64,000 bases of DNA from Seramator thermalis (GTDB lineage Bacteria > Bacteroidota > Bacteroidia > Bacteroidales > Dysgonomonadaceae), in assembly GCF_004138125.1 (NCBI RefSeq), contig NZ_RXHS01000001.1, positions 248,001 through 312,000 on the forward strand, written 5' to 3'. The first letter of the stretch is position 1, and each line of letters starts with the position of its first letter. A model generated the notes under the pieces. The model had not been told where the DNA came from. It searched no databases and worked only from the letters and a program-made list of their open reading frames with translations. Position numbers and translations under genes: made by a program. This document shows positions 35,274 to 43,793 of the stretch, piece by piece.

Positions 35274-36387
35274 TTAACTTTCACCGCCGTATTCCATCAG
35301 GTATGCCTTAATAAAACCATCGATATCGCCATCCATCACACCTGTAACGTCCGATGTCTGATAATTGGTGCGATGGTCTTTTACGCGCCGATCGTCGAAA
35401 ACGTAGCTGCGGATTTGCGATCCCCACTCTATTTTCTTTTTCCCGGCTTCGATTTCAGCCTGAGCGGCACGACGTTTTTCGAGCTCAATCTCATAGAGTT
35501 GCGAGCGCAACAAGCGCAAGGCATTTTCGCGATTGCCCAATTGCGAACGACTTTCAGTATTTTCGATCACGATTTCCTGCTCCTCGCCCGTATCCGGATC
35601 TTTATACATGTAGTGTAGTCGAACACCGGTTTCCACCTTGTTCACATTTTGTCCCCCGGCTCCCGACGAACGGAAAGTGTCCCAACTCAAATTCGCCGGA
35701 TTCACTTCAATTTCGATAGTGTCGTCCACCAACGGCACAACGAAAACCGAAGCAAAGGATGTCATACGTTTGCCCTGAGCATTATAAGGCGAAACTCGCA
35801 CCAGGCGATGAACTCCGTTCTCGCTCTTCAAAAAGCCATAAGCCATCTCGCCTTCAATTTGCAGCGTGGCCGTCTTGATGCCGGCATCGTCACCATCCTG
35901 CCAGTTGGTAACGGTGGTTTTGTAATTTTTGCTTTCGCACCATCGCTGATACATTCTGAACAGCATCGACGCCCAATCTTGACTTTCAGTACCGCCCGCC
36001 CCTGCGTTGATTTTTAGCACCGCTCCGAGCTTGTCCTCTTCCTTGCGAAGCATATTTTTGAGTTCGAGATTTTCTATCAAATCAATGGCCTTGCGGTATG
36101 CCGCATCGACTTCTTCCTCCGTAACGACACCATCCTTCACAAAATCGTAGGCAAGTTGCAACTCATCCGTAGCCGATTTCACTTCGTTGTAGTCTCGTAT
36201 CCAGCCTTTCAGTTCGCGCACCACTTTCATTTGAGCATCAGCCGCTTTGGAATCGCTCCAAAAATCGGGCGATTGCGTTCTCAGTTCCTCCTCTTCGAGT
36301 TGAATGATCTTTGTATCAATGTCAAAGATACCCCCTCAGCGCTTGCTCGCGCTCCAACACTTCTTTTAGTTGGTCTGCTGTTATCAT
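35274..36387 (-). CDS. prfB: Peptide chain release factor 2, with programmed +1 frameshift
   Basis: Terminates translation at UGA and UAA. Codons 1-22 are read from the ATG at 36387 and end at an in-frame TGA (36324-36322) in the context AGGGGG-TAT-CTT-TGA-C, the classical autoregulatory site: an internal Shine-Dalgarno-like AGGGGG (36336-36331), slippery CTT and TGA-C. Slipping forward one base continues as DIDTKIIQLEEEELR into the long frame. The full protein has 370 residues with the GGQ motif (GAGGQNVNKVE). The codon-recognition tripeptide region reads SPYNAQGKRMTSF, that is SPY where E. coli has SPF. Confidence 0.97.
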
Positions 36388-36415
36388 AATCTGTTTCTGT
36401 TTCGGTTTGAGGCTG

Positions 36416-36423
36416 CAAATTTA
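36416..36423 (-). promoter_or_regulatory. Promoter -7 element for prfB
   Basis: The reverse strand reads TAAATTTG (TAnnTTTG), 29 bases upstream of the prfB ATG. No -33 element at the right distance. Confidence 0.4.
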
Positions 36424-36568
36424 CATGATTATTTCCAATCGGCACACAGGTTGATGGATTAATGATTTGATGAATTATGGATTTACTGATTCATTGATGA
36501 AAGAATTTATGAGCGTAGATTTGTCGCGAAACGGATTTTTTAGGAATGTTTCTCACAGGTGAACGCAG

Positions 36569-36592
36569 ATTTTTTCTCGCGGATTTTCGCAG
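36569..36592. repeat. Dispersed intergenic repeat, copy 1
   Basis: A 24-base stretch beginning TTTTTCTCGCGG and ending TTTTCGCAGAT recurs at about 41620-41645 with three differences. The gap between prfB and sbcC (36388-36674) otherwise holds only degenerate GATTTA-type AT-rich motifs and no gene. Confidence 0.5.
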
Positions 36593-36674
36593 ATAATTTG
36601 TAATTTGTATTCTCCCGCTGACGCAGGAATTTACCTGTGCTTTTGTTTTCCCTGATTTCGTCTGTCAATGAAAT

Positions 36675-39600
36675 TCAATTCGTTATCTGAATTCGTGAAT
36701 GTCCGTTGCCCAGAGGTACGACTTCGATGTGCGTTGAAATTCGTTCTTTTAGCTCAGTCAAATGAGAAATAATGCCAATGATTTTTCCTTCACTTTGCAA
36801 ATTCGATAAGGCATTGAGTGCTACGTCGAGATAGTCGGAATCGAGTGTTCCAAAGCCTTCGTCGATAAACATGGTGTCGATGCGCATATTTTTACCGGCC
36901 ATATTGGCCAAACCGAGAGCAAGCGACAGCGAAACAATAAACTTTTCTCCTCCCGACAGATTTTGCGCCGTTCGTTCTTCACTGTTTTGGAATTTGTCGA
37001 TGATCGATAACTCGAATGGATTGGTACTGTCGCCTGAACGTTTCAGCAGATAGCGGTCAGACATCTTTTGCAATTGTCTGTTCGACAAACTGATTAAATG
37101 TTCGAAAGTCAATGCTTGAGCAAAGTTGCGGTATTTTTTTCCGTCACCGGAACCAATCAGCTCATTCAATTTTGCCCATTTATTGAAAATCGCCTGTTGT
37201 CGTTCCTTCTCTTTTAGTTTATCAAGACTGGCTTTCCGATTTTCGGCATTGGACCGTAAGGTTTGCTTGTTCGCTCCAATTTTTTGAGACATCTCTTCGG
37301 CCTGCTTTTTCTTTTCTTCTCCCGCAGTTTGAAGTTCTTCGTACGATTCTTCCGTAATGTTCTGTGCCTGTTTTTCTGTCCACTCTTTTTCTTTATCGGT
37401 TACGATCGCCTTGTTTTTCTCAAATTCGGTATTTGCTTCATTCTTCTCTTTTTCGGTTTTTACTCTTGCGGCTTCAGCGGCTTCAATCCTTCGCTTCAGC
37501 AGATTTTCTTCTTCCTCAACCGATTTTTCCCCGAAGATTTCTTTCCGTTGCGCCGAGAGTAATTGCTTTTCTGTTTCGATGCTCAGCTTATCGTTTTGCT
37601 TCTCGGTAAGCGATTTTTCCAGGTTCTCTAACTCTTTTCGATTTAACGCGATGCTGCTTTTTAGTGTGGTAGTTAGGTTCGTTAATTCTTCGATTTGTTT
37701 TTTATTCTCGTTCCAGGCCTCGAGGCATCTTTTTAGTCCCTCCATGTTTTCAACGCCATAGTCTTGGAGTTTGACCCGCAAAGATGCTCTTTCCTTTTCA
37801 TATTTATCCTTTGCAGTGGCTGCTAATTCTTGTTTGTCGTTCAATTGTTGTTCGGCTAACTTTTGAGCGGTTTCGGCTTCATTTTTTAATCTTTCAGCCG
37901 CCTCTTTTTCTCTTTGCAAAGCAGGAATTTCTTTGTCTCGGAGGTTTACCAGTTGTCTTTCGCAATTTACTGCTCGTTCGATGATGGCAGTAATTTGTTT
38001 AAGTTCGGCTTGTTTCCGTGCCAGCATTTCATTCAGTTCCTCTATTTTATTTTCTCCAACAGGAATCGTGAAGTCAGTCTGTATGCTTTTTATTTCAGCG
38101 AGTATTTCCTTTTGTTTTTCTAAATTGTCCGATAGATATTTTTCTTCTTTTGCTCTGTTTTTCAAAGCGTTGTCTCTATCCGAATTGTATGTTGCAAGAT
38201 TTTTTTCGTTTTGTTGAACTGTCTTCGAGATCTCTTGCCACTGCCTTTTTAACGTTGCCAATTCAATTTCCTTTTCTCCCATCTGCGGAACATTTCCCCG
38301 AGCAAACGGGTGCTCCAAGGCTCCACAAAGCGGACATTCCTCTCCGTCTTTCAGTGTTTGCCGGAGTTCATCAAAACTTTGAATGGTCTTTGTCAGTTTG
38401 ATATTTTCGTCCAGCAAGTTGATTTGACGATCCAGATGGTCGATGGTTATTTTATCGGTTTCAATCTTTTCGGAAAGTTCCTGAATGAACGAATCGAGTT
38501 GTCTTATTTTTCCTGCAAAGTCTTCTATTTCTTTTTGATTGGCAGCAATTGCCTGCTCTACCTGAATCAGATTTTTGATTTGATTATACAGACCAGAAAT
38601 GTTTTCTTTTTCTGATTGAAGCAAGGATAGCTCCTTCCCGTCCAATATTGATGCATATTCCCTCTTCCCGGTTTCAAGTTCCTGCGTTTTTGCTGCCAAA
38701 TCCTTTTCTTTTTCTGTGAAAACTTTTGCTGCCTGTTGAAGTGCAGCTTCTTTCGACTTTAAATCCTTCTGTAAATTGGTTATTTCAGCGTTCAGATTTT
38801 CGATTTCTTTGAAGGAAGAGATTAATTGTCGATATTCATTTTCAATCGCCGCATAGGTTGAAACCAATTCTTCATATTTCTGATGTTCACTCGCCCATTT
38901 GCGTTTTGCTTCCAACAATTTTTCTGCTTTTCCCAAATTCGAGTGTTGCGTTTCGAGTGTTTGCGATAATTCATGCAGCTTTTTCTCCAAATCCGAAATG
39001 GCTGTCAAAATGGGATGCAACAATTTTTCTTTCTCCGAAATTTTGGTATCGAGCTCTCTGACCTTTTTAAAAAGCGGTTCGAGTTCTTTCTGTTCCTCTT
39101 TCAGAGCCTTTAAAGCCCTTTCCAAAGCATCAAACGCTTCTTTGGTCGTTATAGTTTTTACTTCCAATTCAGGCAACTTTCGTTTCGTTTCATCGATTTG
39201 CTTTTGCAAACTGTCCAAATCCGAAAGCCATTTCTTCGCATGCTCTATTTTCTGCAACTCTTCGTCCAGCTGTGTTTTTTCATTTTCAAGTGCGGCAATC
39301 TCATCGTTCAGGTTTTTAATTTCTTCCTCCGAAAGAATTTTGATGGCTTCGAGTTCGAGTAAAACCCTATCCAATTGTTCTTTTTCTGCTTTGCTTCGTT
39401 CAAAAACCTTTTTCGAAATCTCTCCATAGATTTCGGTTCCTGTTATTTGTTCCAAAAGTTCTCCCTTGTCATTCTTATTCGCTTCCAAAAAAGCAGCGAA
39501 ACTGCCTTGCGCAAGCAATATCACTTTAGTAAATTGATCGAAGGTCAACCCAAGGATTTCCACAATTCTTGTATCGCAAGCACGCAATTGGTCGGCTATG

Positions 39601-39956
39601 ATTTTGTTGTTGGAATCAGAAATCTGACGAACCACCGGCTTTAGATTTCCTGTTCTGGTTCGCTCCTGTTTCCAGCTCGATTTCCATGTTTTACCGGCTA
39701 CTTCAAAAATAATTTCCGAATAGCAATCTTTCTCGCCTCTTGTCATCACGGCATTTTCGTTGCCCGAAATTTCCACACGCGGCGTTTTACCGTACAAAGC
39801 GAGCGAAATGGCATCCAGGATAGAACTCTTACCCGCACCTGTCTTTCCGGTAATGGCAAAAAGTCCTTCGTTTGTGAAAACCGATTGTGTAAAATCAATT
39901 TCATTTTCACCTGACAGCGAATTGATGTTCTTGAATTTGAGTTTCAAAATTTTCAT
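36675..39956 (-). CDS. sbcC: Exonuclease subunit SbcC (Rad50-like ATPase)
   Basis: ATPase partner of SbcD; the complex processes hairpins and DNA ends with protein blocks. Of 1093 residues, the N-terminal head has Walker A GKTGAGKSS (37-45); two long coiled-coil arms meet at the zinc hook CPLCG near residue 541; the C-terminal head has NLSGGEKF and the Walker B TMFIDEGFGTLD near 1030. The start overlaps the sbcD stop by four bases. The length and hook position are normal for SbcC. Confidence 0.95.
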   Translation of the reverse strand: MKILKLKFKNINSLSGENEIDFTQSVFTNEGLFAITGKTGAGKSSILDAISLALYGKTPRVEISGNENAVMTRGEKDCYSEIIFEVAGKTWKSSWKQERTRTGNLKPVVRQISDSNNKIIADQLRACDTRIVEILGLTFDQFTKVILLAQGSFAAFLEANKNDKGELLEQITGTEIYGEISKKVFERSKAEKEQLDRVLLELEAIKILSEEEIKNLNDEIAALENEKTQLDEELQKIEHAKKWLSDLDSLQKQIDETKRKLPELEVKTITTKEAFDALERALKALKEEQKELEPLFKKVRELDTKISEKEKLLHPILTAISDLEKKLHELSQTLETQHSNLGKAEKLLEAKRKWASEHQKYEELVSTYAAIENEYRQLISSFKEIENLNAEITNLQKDLKSKEAALQQAAKVFTEKEKDLAAKTQELETGKREYASILDGKELSLLQSEKENISGLYNQIKNLIQVEQAIAANQKEIEDFAGKIRQLDSFIQELSEKIETDKITIDHLDRQINLLDENIKLTKTIQSFDELRQTLKDGEECPLCGALEHPFARGNVPQMGEKEIELATLKRQWQEISKTVQQNEKNLATYNSDRDNALKNRAKEEKYLSDNLEKQKEILAEIKSIQTDFTIPVGENKIEELNEMLARKQAELKQITAIIERAVNCERQLVNLRDKEIPALQREKEAAERLKNEAETAQKLAEQQLNDKQELAATAKDKYEKERASLRVKLQDYGVENMEGLKRCLEAWNENKKQIEELTNLTTTLKSSIALNRKELENLEKSLTEKQNDKLSIETEKQLLSAQRKEIFGEKSVEEEENLLKRRIEAAEAARVKTEKEKNEANTEFEKNKAIVTDKEKEWTEKQAQNITEESYEELQTAGEEKKKQAEEMSQKIGANKQTLRSNAENRKASLDKLKEKERQQAIFNKWAKLNELIGSGDGKKYRNFAQALTFEHLISLSNRQLQKMSDRYLLKRSGDSTNPFELSIIDKFQNSEERTAQNLSGGEKFIVSLSLALGLANMAGKNMRIDTMFIDEGFGTLDSDYLDVALNALSNLQSEGKIIGIISHLTELKERISTHIEVVPLGNGHSRIQITN

Positions 39957-41173
39957 AAGACCATGTTCTGTAAATGCAAACCGTCAATAATCTCTTTATA
40001 CAATGCTTTCAGTTCTGTTTTTTGCTCGTCGGGGATATTGTTTTTTTCCAACAGCCTGTCGAAGACTTCCATTTCGTTGAGTTCGTCCAACGAATCTGCT
40101 GCATCAGCTTGTGTCAAAACTTCATTCAAATATTGGCGGTTCTGAAGTTTGAGCACTTCAATGTTGGAATCGGCGATCTGTTCGTTCACCCACGAAGATA
40201 AATCGGGAAAAATTTCATTCCCGGTGTAAATCACTTCTGCCCAAACAGAGTCACCGGTTTTTTTCAATTCCGACAAACGTTGGGCGATGAATTTTTTGTC
40301 GCCTACGATGGATTCCAATCTCTGAAAAACAGGAATTTCAATGGTTTCAATGCTTCTCCTTTCATTGAATTCAACAAGATACACCTGCTTTTTTTGTCCC
40401 ACTTCACCAAAACCCATCGGAATCGGCGATCCGCAAAAGCGAATGTGGTCTTTGATGACAGACGGGATGTGATAATGTCCAAGTGCAACGTAATCGAATG
40501 TATCGGGAAAAATGTCGTTGCCAACCGCTTCGATATTCCCAATGTAGGTTTCGCGCACGCCATCGTCGTCGTTTCTTTTTCCTCCTGCAACAGGCAAATG
40601 TCCCGTTGCTATAATCGGAACGGCGACACCCAATTCTTTCCGTTTGTTTTCAGCAAGTTGAGCAATTGCTTCATAGTGTTTTTTTATGTTTTCGTTGATT
40701 CGTCTCGAACGATCGGAATAATTCTCCCCTTCCGTAAAACGGCTGATATCCCGTTCCCGCAAGAATGGGACTGCACAAACAATGGCCAGAGGATTCCCAT
40801 TCCTGTCCGTAACGACAATCATTTCATCTTCCGGATTTTCTGTCGCATTGCCAATGACCGTAACGTTCAGTGCGGCCAAAATGTCTTTGGGCGCATTCAG
40901 GAAACTTGGCGAATCGTGGTTGCCACCCACTACAATCACATTTTCGCAACCCGCTTTCCGCACATTGATCAGAAAGTCGTAATACATTTTTTGAGCCGTA
41001 CTGCTCGGCGATGCCGTGTCGAATACATCACCTGCGATGATCAGCAGGTCTATCGAATTTTCCTGAATCGTTCCGAGCAACCATGCTAAAAATGCCGTAT
41101 GCTCTTCCTGTCGTTCTTTTTTGGAATAAAGCGTCCGTCCTAAATGCCAATCGGAGGTATGTAATAGTTTCAT
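39953..41173 (-). CDS. sbcD: Exonuclease subunit SbcD (Mre11-like nuclease)
   Basis: Metallophosphoesterase nuclease subunit. From the ATG at 41173 the protein begins MKLLHTSDWHLGRTL and shows the phosphoesterase motifs DWHLG, AGDVFD, GGNHDSP, ATGHLP and LGHYH that bind two metals. It has about 406 residues. A TTG at 41194 is in frame but adds seven atypical residues. It is transcribed first, with sbcC overlapping by four bases. Confidence 0.95.
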   Translation of the reverse strand: MKLLHTSDWHLGRTLYSKKERQEEHTAFLAWLLGTIQENSIDLLIIAGDVFDTASPSSTAQKMYYDFLINVRKAGCENVIVVGGNHDSPSFLNAPKDILAALNVTVIGNATENPEDEMIVVTDRNGNPLAIVCAVPFLRERDISRFTEGENYSDRSRRINENIKKHYEAIAQLAENKRKELGVAVPIIATGHLPVAGGKRNDDDGVRETYIGNIEAVGNDIFPDTFDYVALGHYHIPSVIKDHIRFCGSPIPMGFGEVGQKKQVYLVEFNERRSIETIEIPVFQRLESIVGDKKFIAQRLSELKKTGDSVWAEVIYTGNEIFPDLSSWVNEQIADSNIEVLKLQNRQYLNEVLTQADAADSLDELNEMEVFDRLLEKNNIPDEQKTELKALYKEIIDGLHLQNMVL

Positions 41174-41216
41174 AGTTTTACCAATATCGTTCAAATTCCG
41201 TTTTTATTATCGTTCT

Positions 41217-41369
41217 TTCATAACCCACGATTTAAATCGTGGGCTTAGATGGTTAATGAAATTGTTTCAATGGATTCATCCATTTTGTTCAATAATTTTA
41301 TTTTCTTCGTTCGTTTGTTGTTTAAAACCGTTGAAACGGTTCGGGTTATGTTTTTTATTTTCATAACCC
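41217..41369. repeat. REP-like palindromic element with terminal direct repeats
   Basis: The element contains a 20-base perfect palindrome (CCCACGATTTAAATCGTGGG, 41224-41243), an AACCGTT-GA-AACGGTT hairpin (41326-41341) and GGGTTATG/CATAACCC arms (41343-41369). TTCATAACCC occurs at both ends (41217-41226 and 41360-41369). Such paired palindromes resemble Bacteroidota REP elements mobilised by REP-associated tyrosine transposases, by memory; no transposase gene is in the window. Confidence 0.6.
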
Positions 41370-41522
41370 TGTATAATCTTCCATGCCTTCTACAATGACT
41401 TCGTACACACTGGGAATTATCTCTTCGGTTTCGTGTACATGTCCTTTTTTGAAGTACTAAAAACTACGTTTCAGTATGGGTTCGTCTATATATTGCTCAA
41501 ATCGGTTCAGCGGAATCTGCAT
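41361..41522 (-). pseudogene. N-terminal fragment of a SWIM zinc-finger protein
   Basis: On the reverse strand the ATG at 41522 starts MQIPLNRFEQYIDEPILKRS, then after an in-frame TAG (41459-41457) continues YFKKGHVHETEEIIPSVYEV and VEGMEDYT before being cut off at the edge of the palindromic element. From memory this matches the conserved start of Bacteroidota SWIM zinc-finger proteins, which have a Gly-x-x-YF-K-x-G-x-V pattern here. The rest of the gene, including the CxC...HC finger, is missing. The sequence between 41523 and 41731 contains no other recognisable gene. Confidence 0.6.
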
Positions 41523-41619
41523 AAGTCATCCGAATTTATAATCACAAAGATATCATATTTCGGTGGGCAAGTCGGTAAGTGCGGTTGACAAATAGGTCGT
41601 TTTATGTATCGGGTGTATA

Positions 41620-41645
41620 TTTTTCTCGGTGATTTACGCAGATTT
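41620..41645. repeat. Dispersed intergenic repeat, copy 2
   Basis: TTTTTCTCGGTGATTTACGCAGAT-type sequence (written here in shortened form: TTTTTCTCGGTG then ATTTACGCAGAT) differs from copy 1 near 36569 at three positions. It lies in the gap between the SWIM fragment and the esterase gene. Confidence 0.5.
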
Positions 41646-41731
41646 CTTCTGCTGATTCCCGCAAATTTTCTTGAATATCATCACACGAGCAAATTATTTA
41701 CATTGGCACACTATACAATATTTAACGCAAA

Positions 41732-42560
41732 TCATTCATGTTGCTTCACAGAAAGCCTTTTGACTTCGCGAACAACCAACGGGAATGCCGGATAAGTCAT
41801 GTCGTGGCCGTAACCTTGCAGTTCGAGCAACTGGGTTTGCTGATGGCCCACTAGTTTCATCATCCGAGCAAGATAGGCATTCTCTTCGTAGCGGCCCAAC
41901 ATTTCTTGCTCACGGTCGCCGGTGATGAGCAAAAGTGGCGGAGCATCTGCCCTCACGTGCCATAGCGGAGCAAGGGAATCTATCTGTGGCTGCGTATCCT
42001 TGATGCCGCGCTCGTTGCGAATGGTGAAATGAGTAATCGTCTGACCGCTTAACGGAATCAGTCCCGCAATGCGGTTGGCATCTATTCCGGATTTCGCCAG
42101 ATAATGCTTGTCCAGACCAATCATCAAGGTCAGGTAACCTCCGGCCGAATGTCCCGAAACAAATATTTTGGTCGTATCGCCTCCAAATTGTGAGATGTGC
42201 CGGAAAACCCAAGCCACTGCTTCTGCTGCATCTTCAATGTATTCGGGAGCTTTGGCTCTCGGGGCAAGCCGATAATTCACGCCAATCACGCAAAAATCGT
42301 TATTCTTCAAGGCTTCGGGAATTTCTTTGTTTCCCCTGGTCAGTCCGCCACCGTGAAACCATACCACAGTTGCGAAATTTTTTTTATTTGTCGGATAATA
42401 AATATCCAGTTTGCAACGCTCGTTAATGTATGCGTTTGATTTCCGCAACTGTTCCGAATAGTACGAGATATCGGTTTGGGTTTGATAAACCGTTTTTTTG
42501 AGCCATTGCCGTCAATGACAGGCTCATTGTCAAAAAGATGATTGCAAGTTTTTCCTTCAT
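41732..42560 (-). pseudogene. Secreted alpha/beta hydrolase (esterase/lipase type), frameshifted
   Basis: The long frame from 42448 encodes an HSL-like esterase: oxyanion motif VWFHGGG, nucleophile elbow SGHSAGG, acid in ITGDREQE and His in GYGHDMTYP. Its N-terminus is missing; it is found upstream in another frame, where an ATG at 42560 gives a signal peptide ending LTAMAQK. The break falls in a run of seven A (plus-strand T, 42493-42499); with six the frame reads AQKTVYQTQTDISYYSEQLRKS into the long frame. Either a one-base insertion inactivates secretion, or the run is a sequencing error or phase-variable tract. Confidence 0.8.
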
Positions 42561-42589
42561 TCTATTTTGGATGTTTGTGAAAAAAAAAT

Positions 42590-43369
42590 TTAACTGAATT
42601 TCTCATCAAATTCCTTTATCAAATCATTGAACTCAGTCGGCAATTTATTTGAAACAAACCGGATGATTTCTTCGGAAATTTCGCGATAAAATGCAGCTGC
42701 AATGCCGCCGGTCATGCAGGCAATTGTATCGCTGTCGCCTCCAATCAAAATAGCTAAACGAATGGCATTTTCGAAATCAGTGCTTTCCAAAAAAACAATT
42801 ACAGCTTGTGGTACAGATCCCTGGCAGGTTTCATCAAATTGATTGGTTTTCCGCAAATTTTCAACAGTATTGTTTAAGTCGTAACCAAATGCTGTGGAGA
42901 TGTATTCCTTGATAAACGCTTTACTTTTTCCGGTGCGAGCATAAAAAAATGGCAGACGCAATTGCTTGAGCTCCTTTAATTCCTTCTGGATGATTGTTGT
43001 AACCTCAGCCGATTGTCTTGCGACACACAAAACGGGATCGATATCGTTATATGCAAAACCAACCGGACTCACACGCATTGCCGATCCGTTGCCGAAACTA
43101 CCGTAAGGCTTCAAATCCCCTCTGATAATCCATTGCATAAATCCTCCACCATAACCTCTGTTGGGATATTTTTTTGCATATTCCCATATATTTTTGCCAA
43201 AATCCTTGTGATGTAAAATACAATCAGCCAAAGCGATAGTTAATACCGAGTCATCCGTAAAATCACATTTTTCGTCGAACGAAGGAAAATCGACTGTCCT
43301 GATATTGTGAAATTCATAAATCGAACCGATTAGATCTCCAGCAATAGCACCAATAATCGTGTTTTTCAT
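42590..43369 (-). CDS. ADP-ribosylglycohydrolase family protein
   Basis: Predicted to remove ADP-ribose from proteins or related substrates. Starting at the ATG 43369 (MKNTIIGAIAGDLIGSIYEF), it shows the metal-binding DFTDDSVLT and GGDSDTIACMTGGIA motifs of the DraG/ARH family. The length of 259 residues is normal. An in-frame start at 43420 would add 17 residues before the conserved beginning. It lies in a decayed region and has no obvious partner ADP-ribosyltransferase nearby, so a metabolic or housekeeping role is as likely as reversal of a specific modification. Confidence 0.87.
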   Translation of the reverse strand: MKNTIIGAIAGDLIGSIYEFHNIRTVDFPSFDEKCDFTDDSVLTIALADCILHHKDFGKNIWEYAKKYPNRGYGGGFMQWIIRGDLKPYGSFGNGSAMRVSPVGFAYNDIDPVLCVARQSAEVTTIIQKELKELKQLRLPFFYARTGKSKAFIKEYISTAFGYDLNNTVENLRKTNQFDETCQGSVPQAVIVFLESTDFENAIRLAILIGGDSDTIACMTGGIAAAFYREISEEIIRFVSNKLPTEFNDLIKEFDEKFS

Positions 43370-43793
43370 ATCGTAATGAAATTTAATATTTTGTATCTCA
43401 ACGTTCGTCGGATATTTCAACTATCCGAATTTTATTCATCTTGTCATAAAATATCTCCAAATATACAAATTATATTTCATCCAATCGTTCGTGATTTTTA
43501 ATTCACATTTTCAATACCGTCAGCCGGCCACAATTTCAGCTTCGATAAATTACCGATTCAATGATTTATCGATTTACCGATGGAATCCAAAGCTAACTGT
43601 CCCCTTAAGATAAGGCGACAAACAATGCTGCCGGGCAGTGCAGAGATTATGATAATCCTTAAATCCGCAAACCAGTTTCGCCTTTAAGTAAGCAAAGCGC
43701 TGATAAGAAATATTTTATCAAACGCTTTGCCATGTGTAAGATTTCACCTGTTTTTATGATACCAAACAAAAAAAAAGAAAAACTTACAGAAGG
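43370..43793. other. Intergenic stretch upstream of the IS1380-type transposase
   Basis: No gene seen. It holds degenerate AT-rich GATTTA motifs (about 43555-43580) and, at 43692-43730, an imperfect 39-base palindrome with arms GCAAAGCG/CGCTTTGC and nested TGATAA/TTATCA. The left end of the insertion sequence probably lies between 43580 and 43690, but I could not fix terminal inverted repeats by eye. Confidence 0.5.

Noticed and set aside
40280-41089. Forward-strand open frame of 269 codons opposite sbcD
   Set aside because: sbcD carries all phosphoesterase motifs; the forward frame is an antisense shadow.
41224-41243. 20-base palindrome considered as a CRISPR repeat or operator
   Set aside because: There is a single copy with no regular spacers; REP-like repeat fits better.
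43555-43690. Terminal inverted repeats of the IS1380-type element
   Set aside because: Candidate CCCC-containing ends on both sides (about 43608 and 45112) align poorly; boundaries left open.
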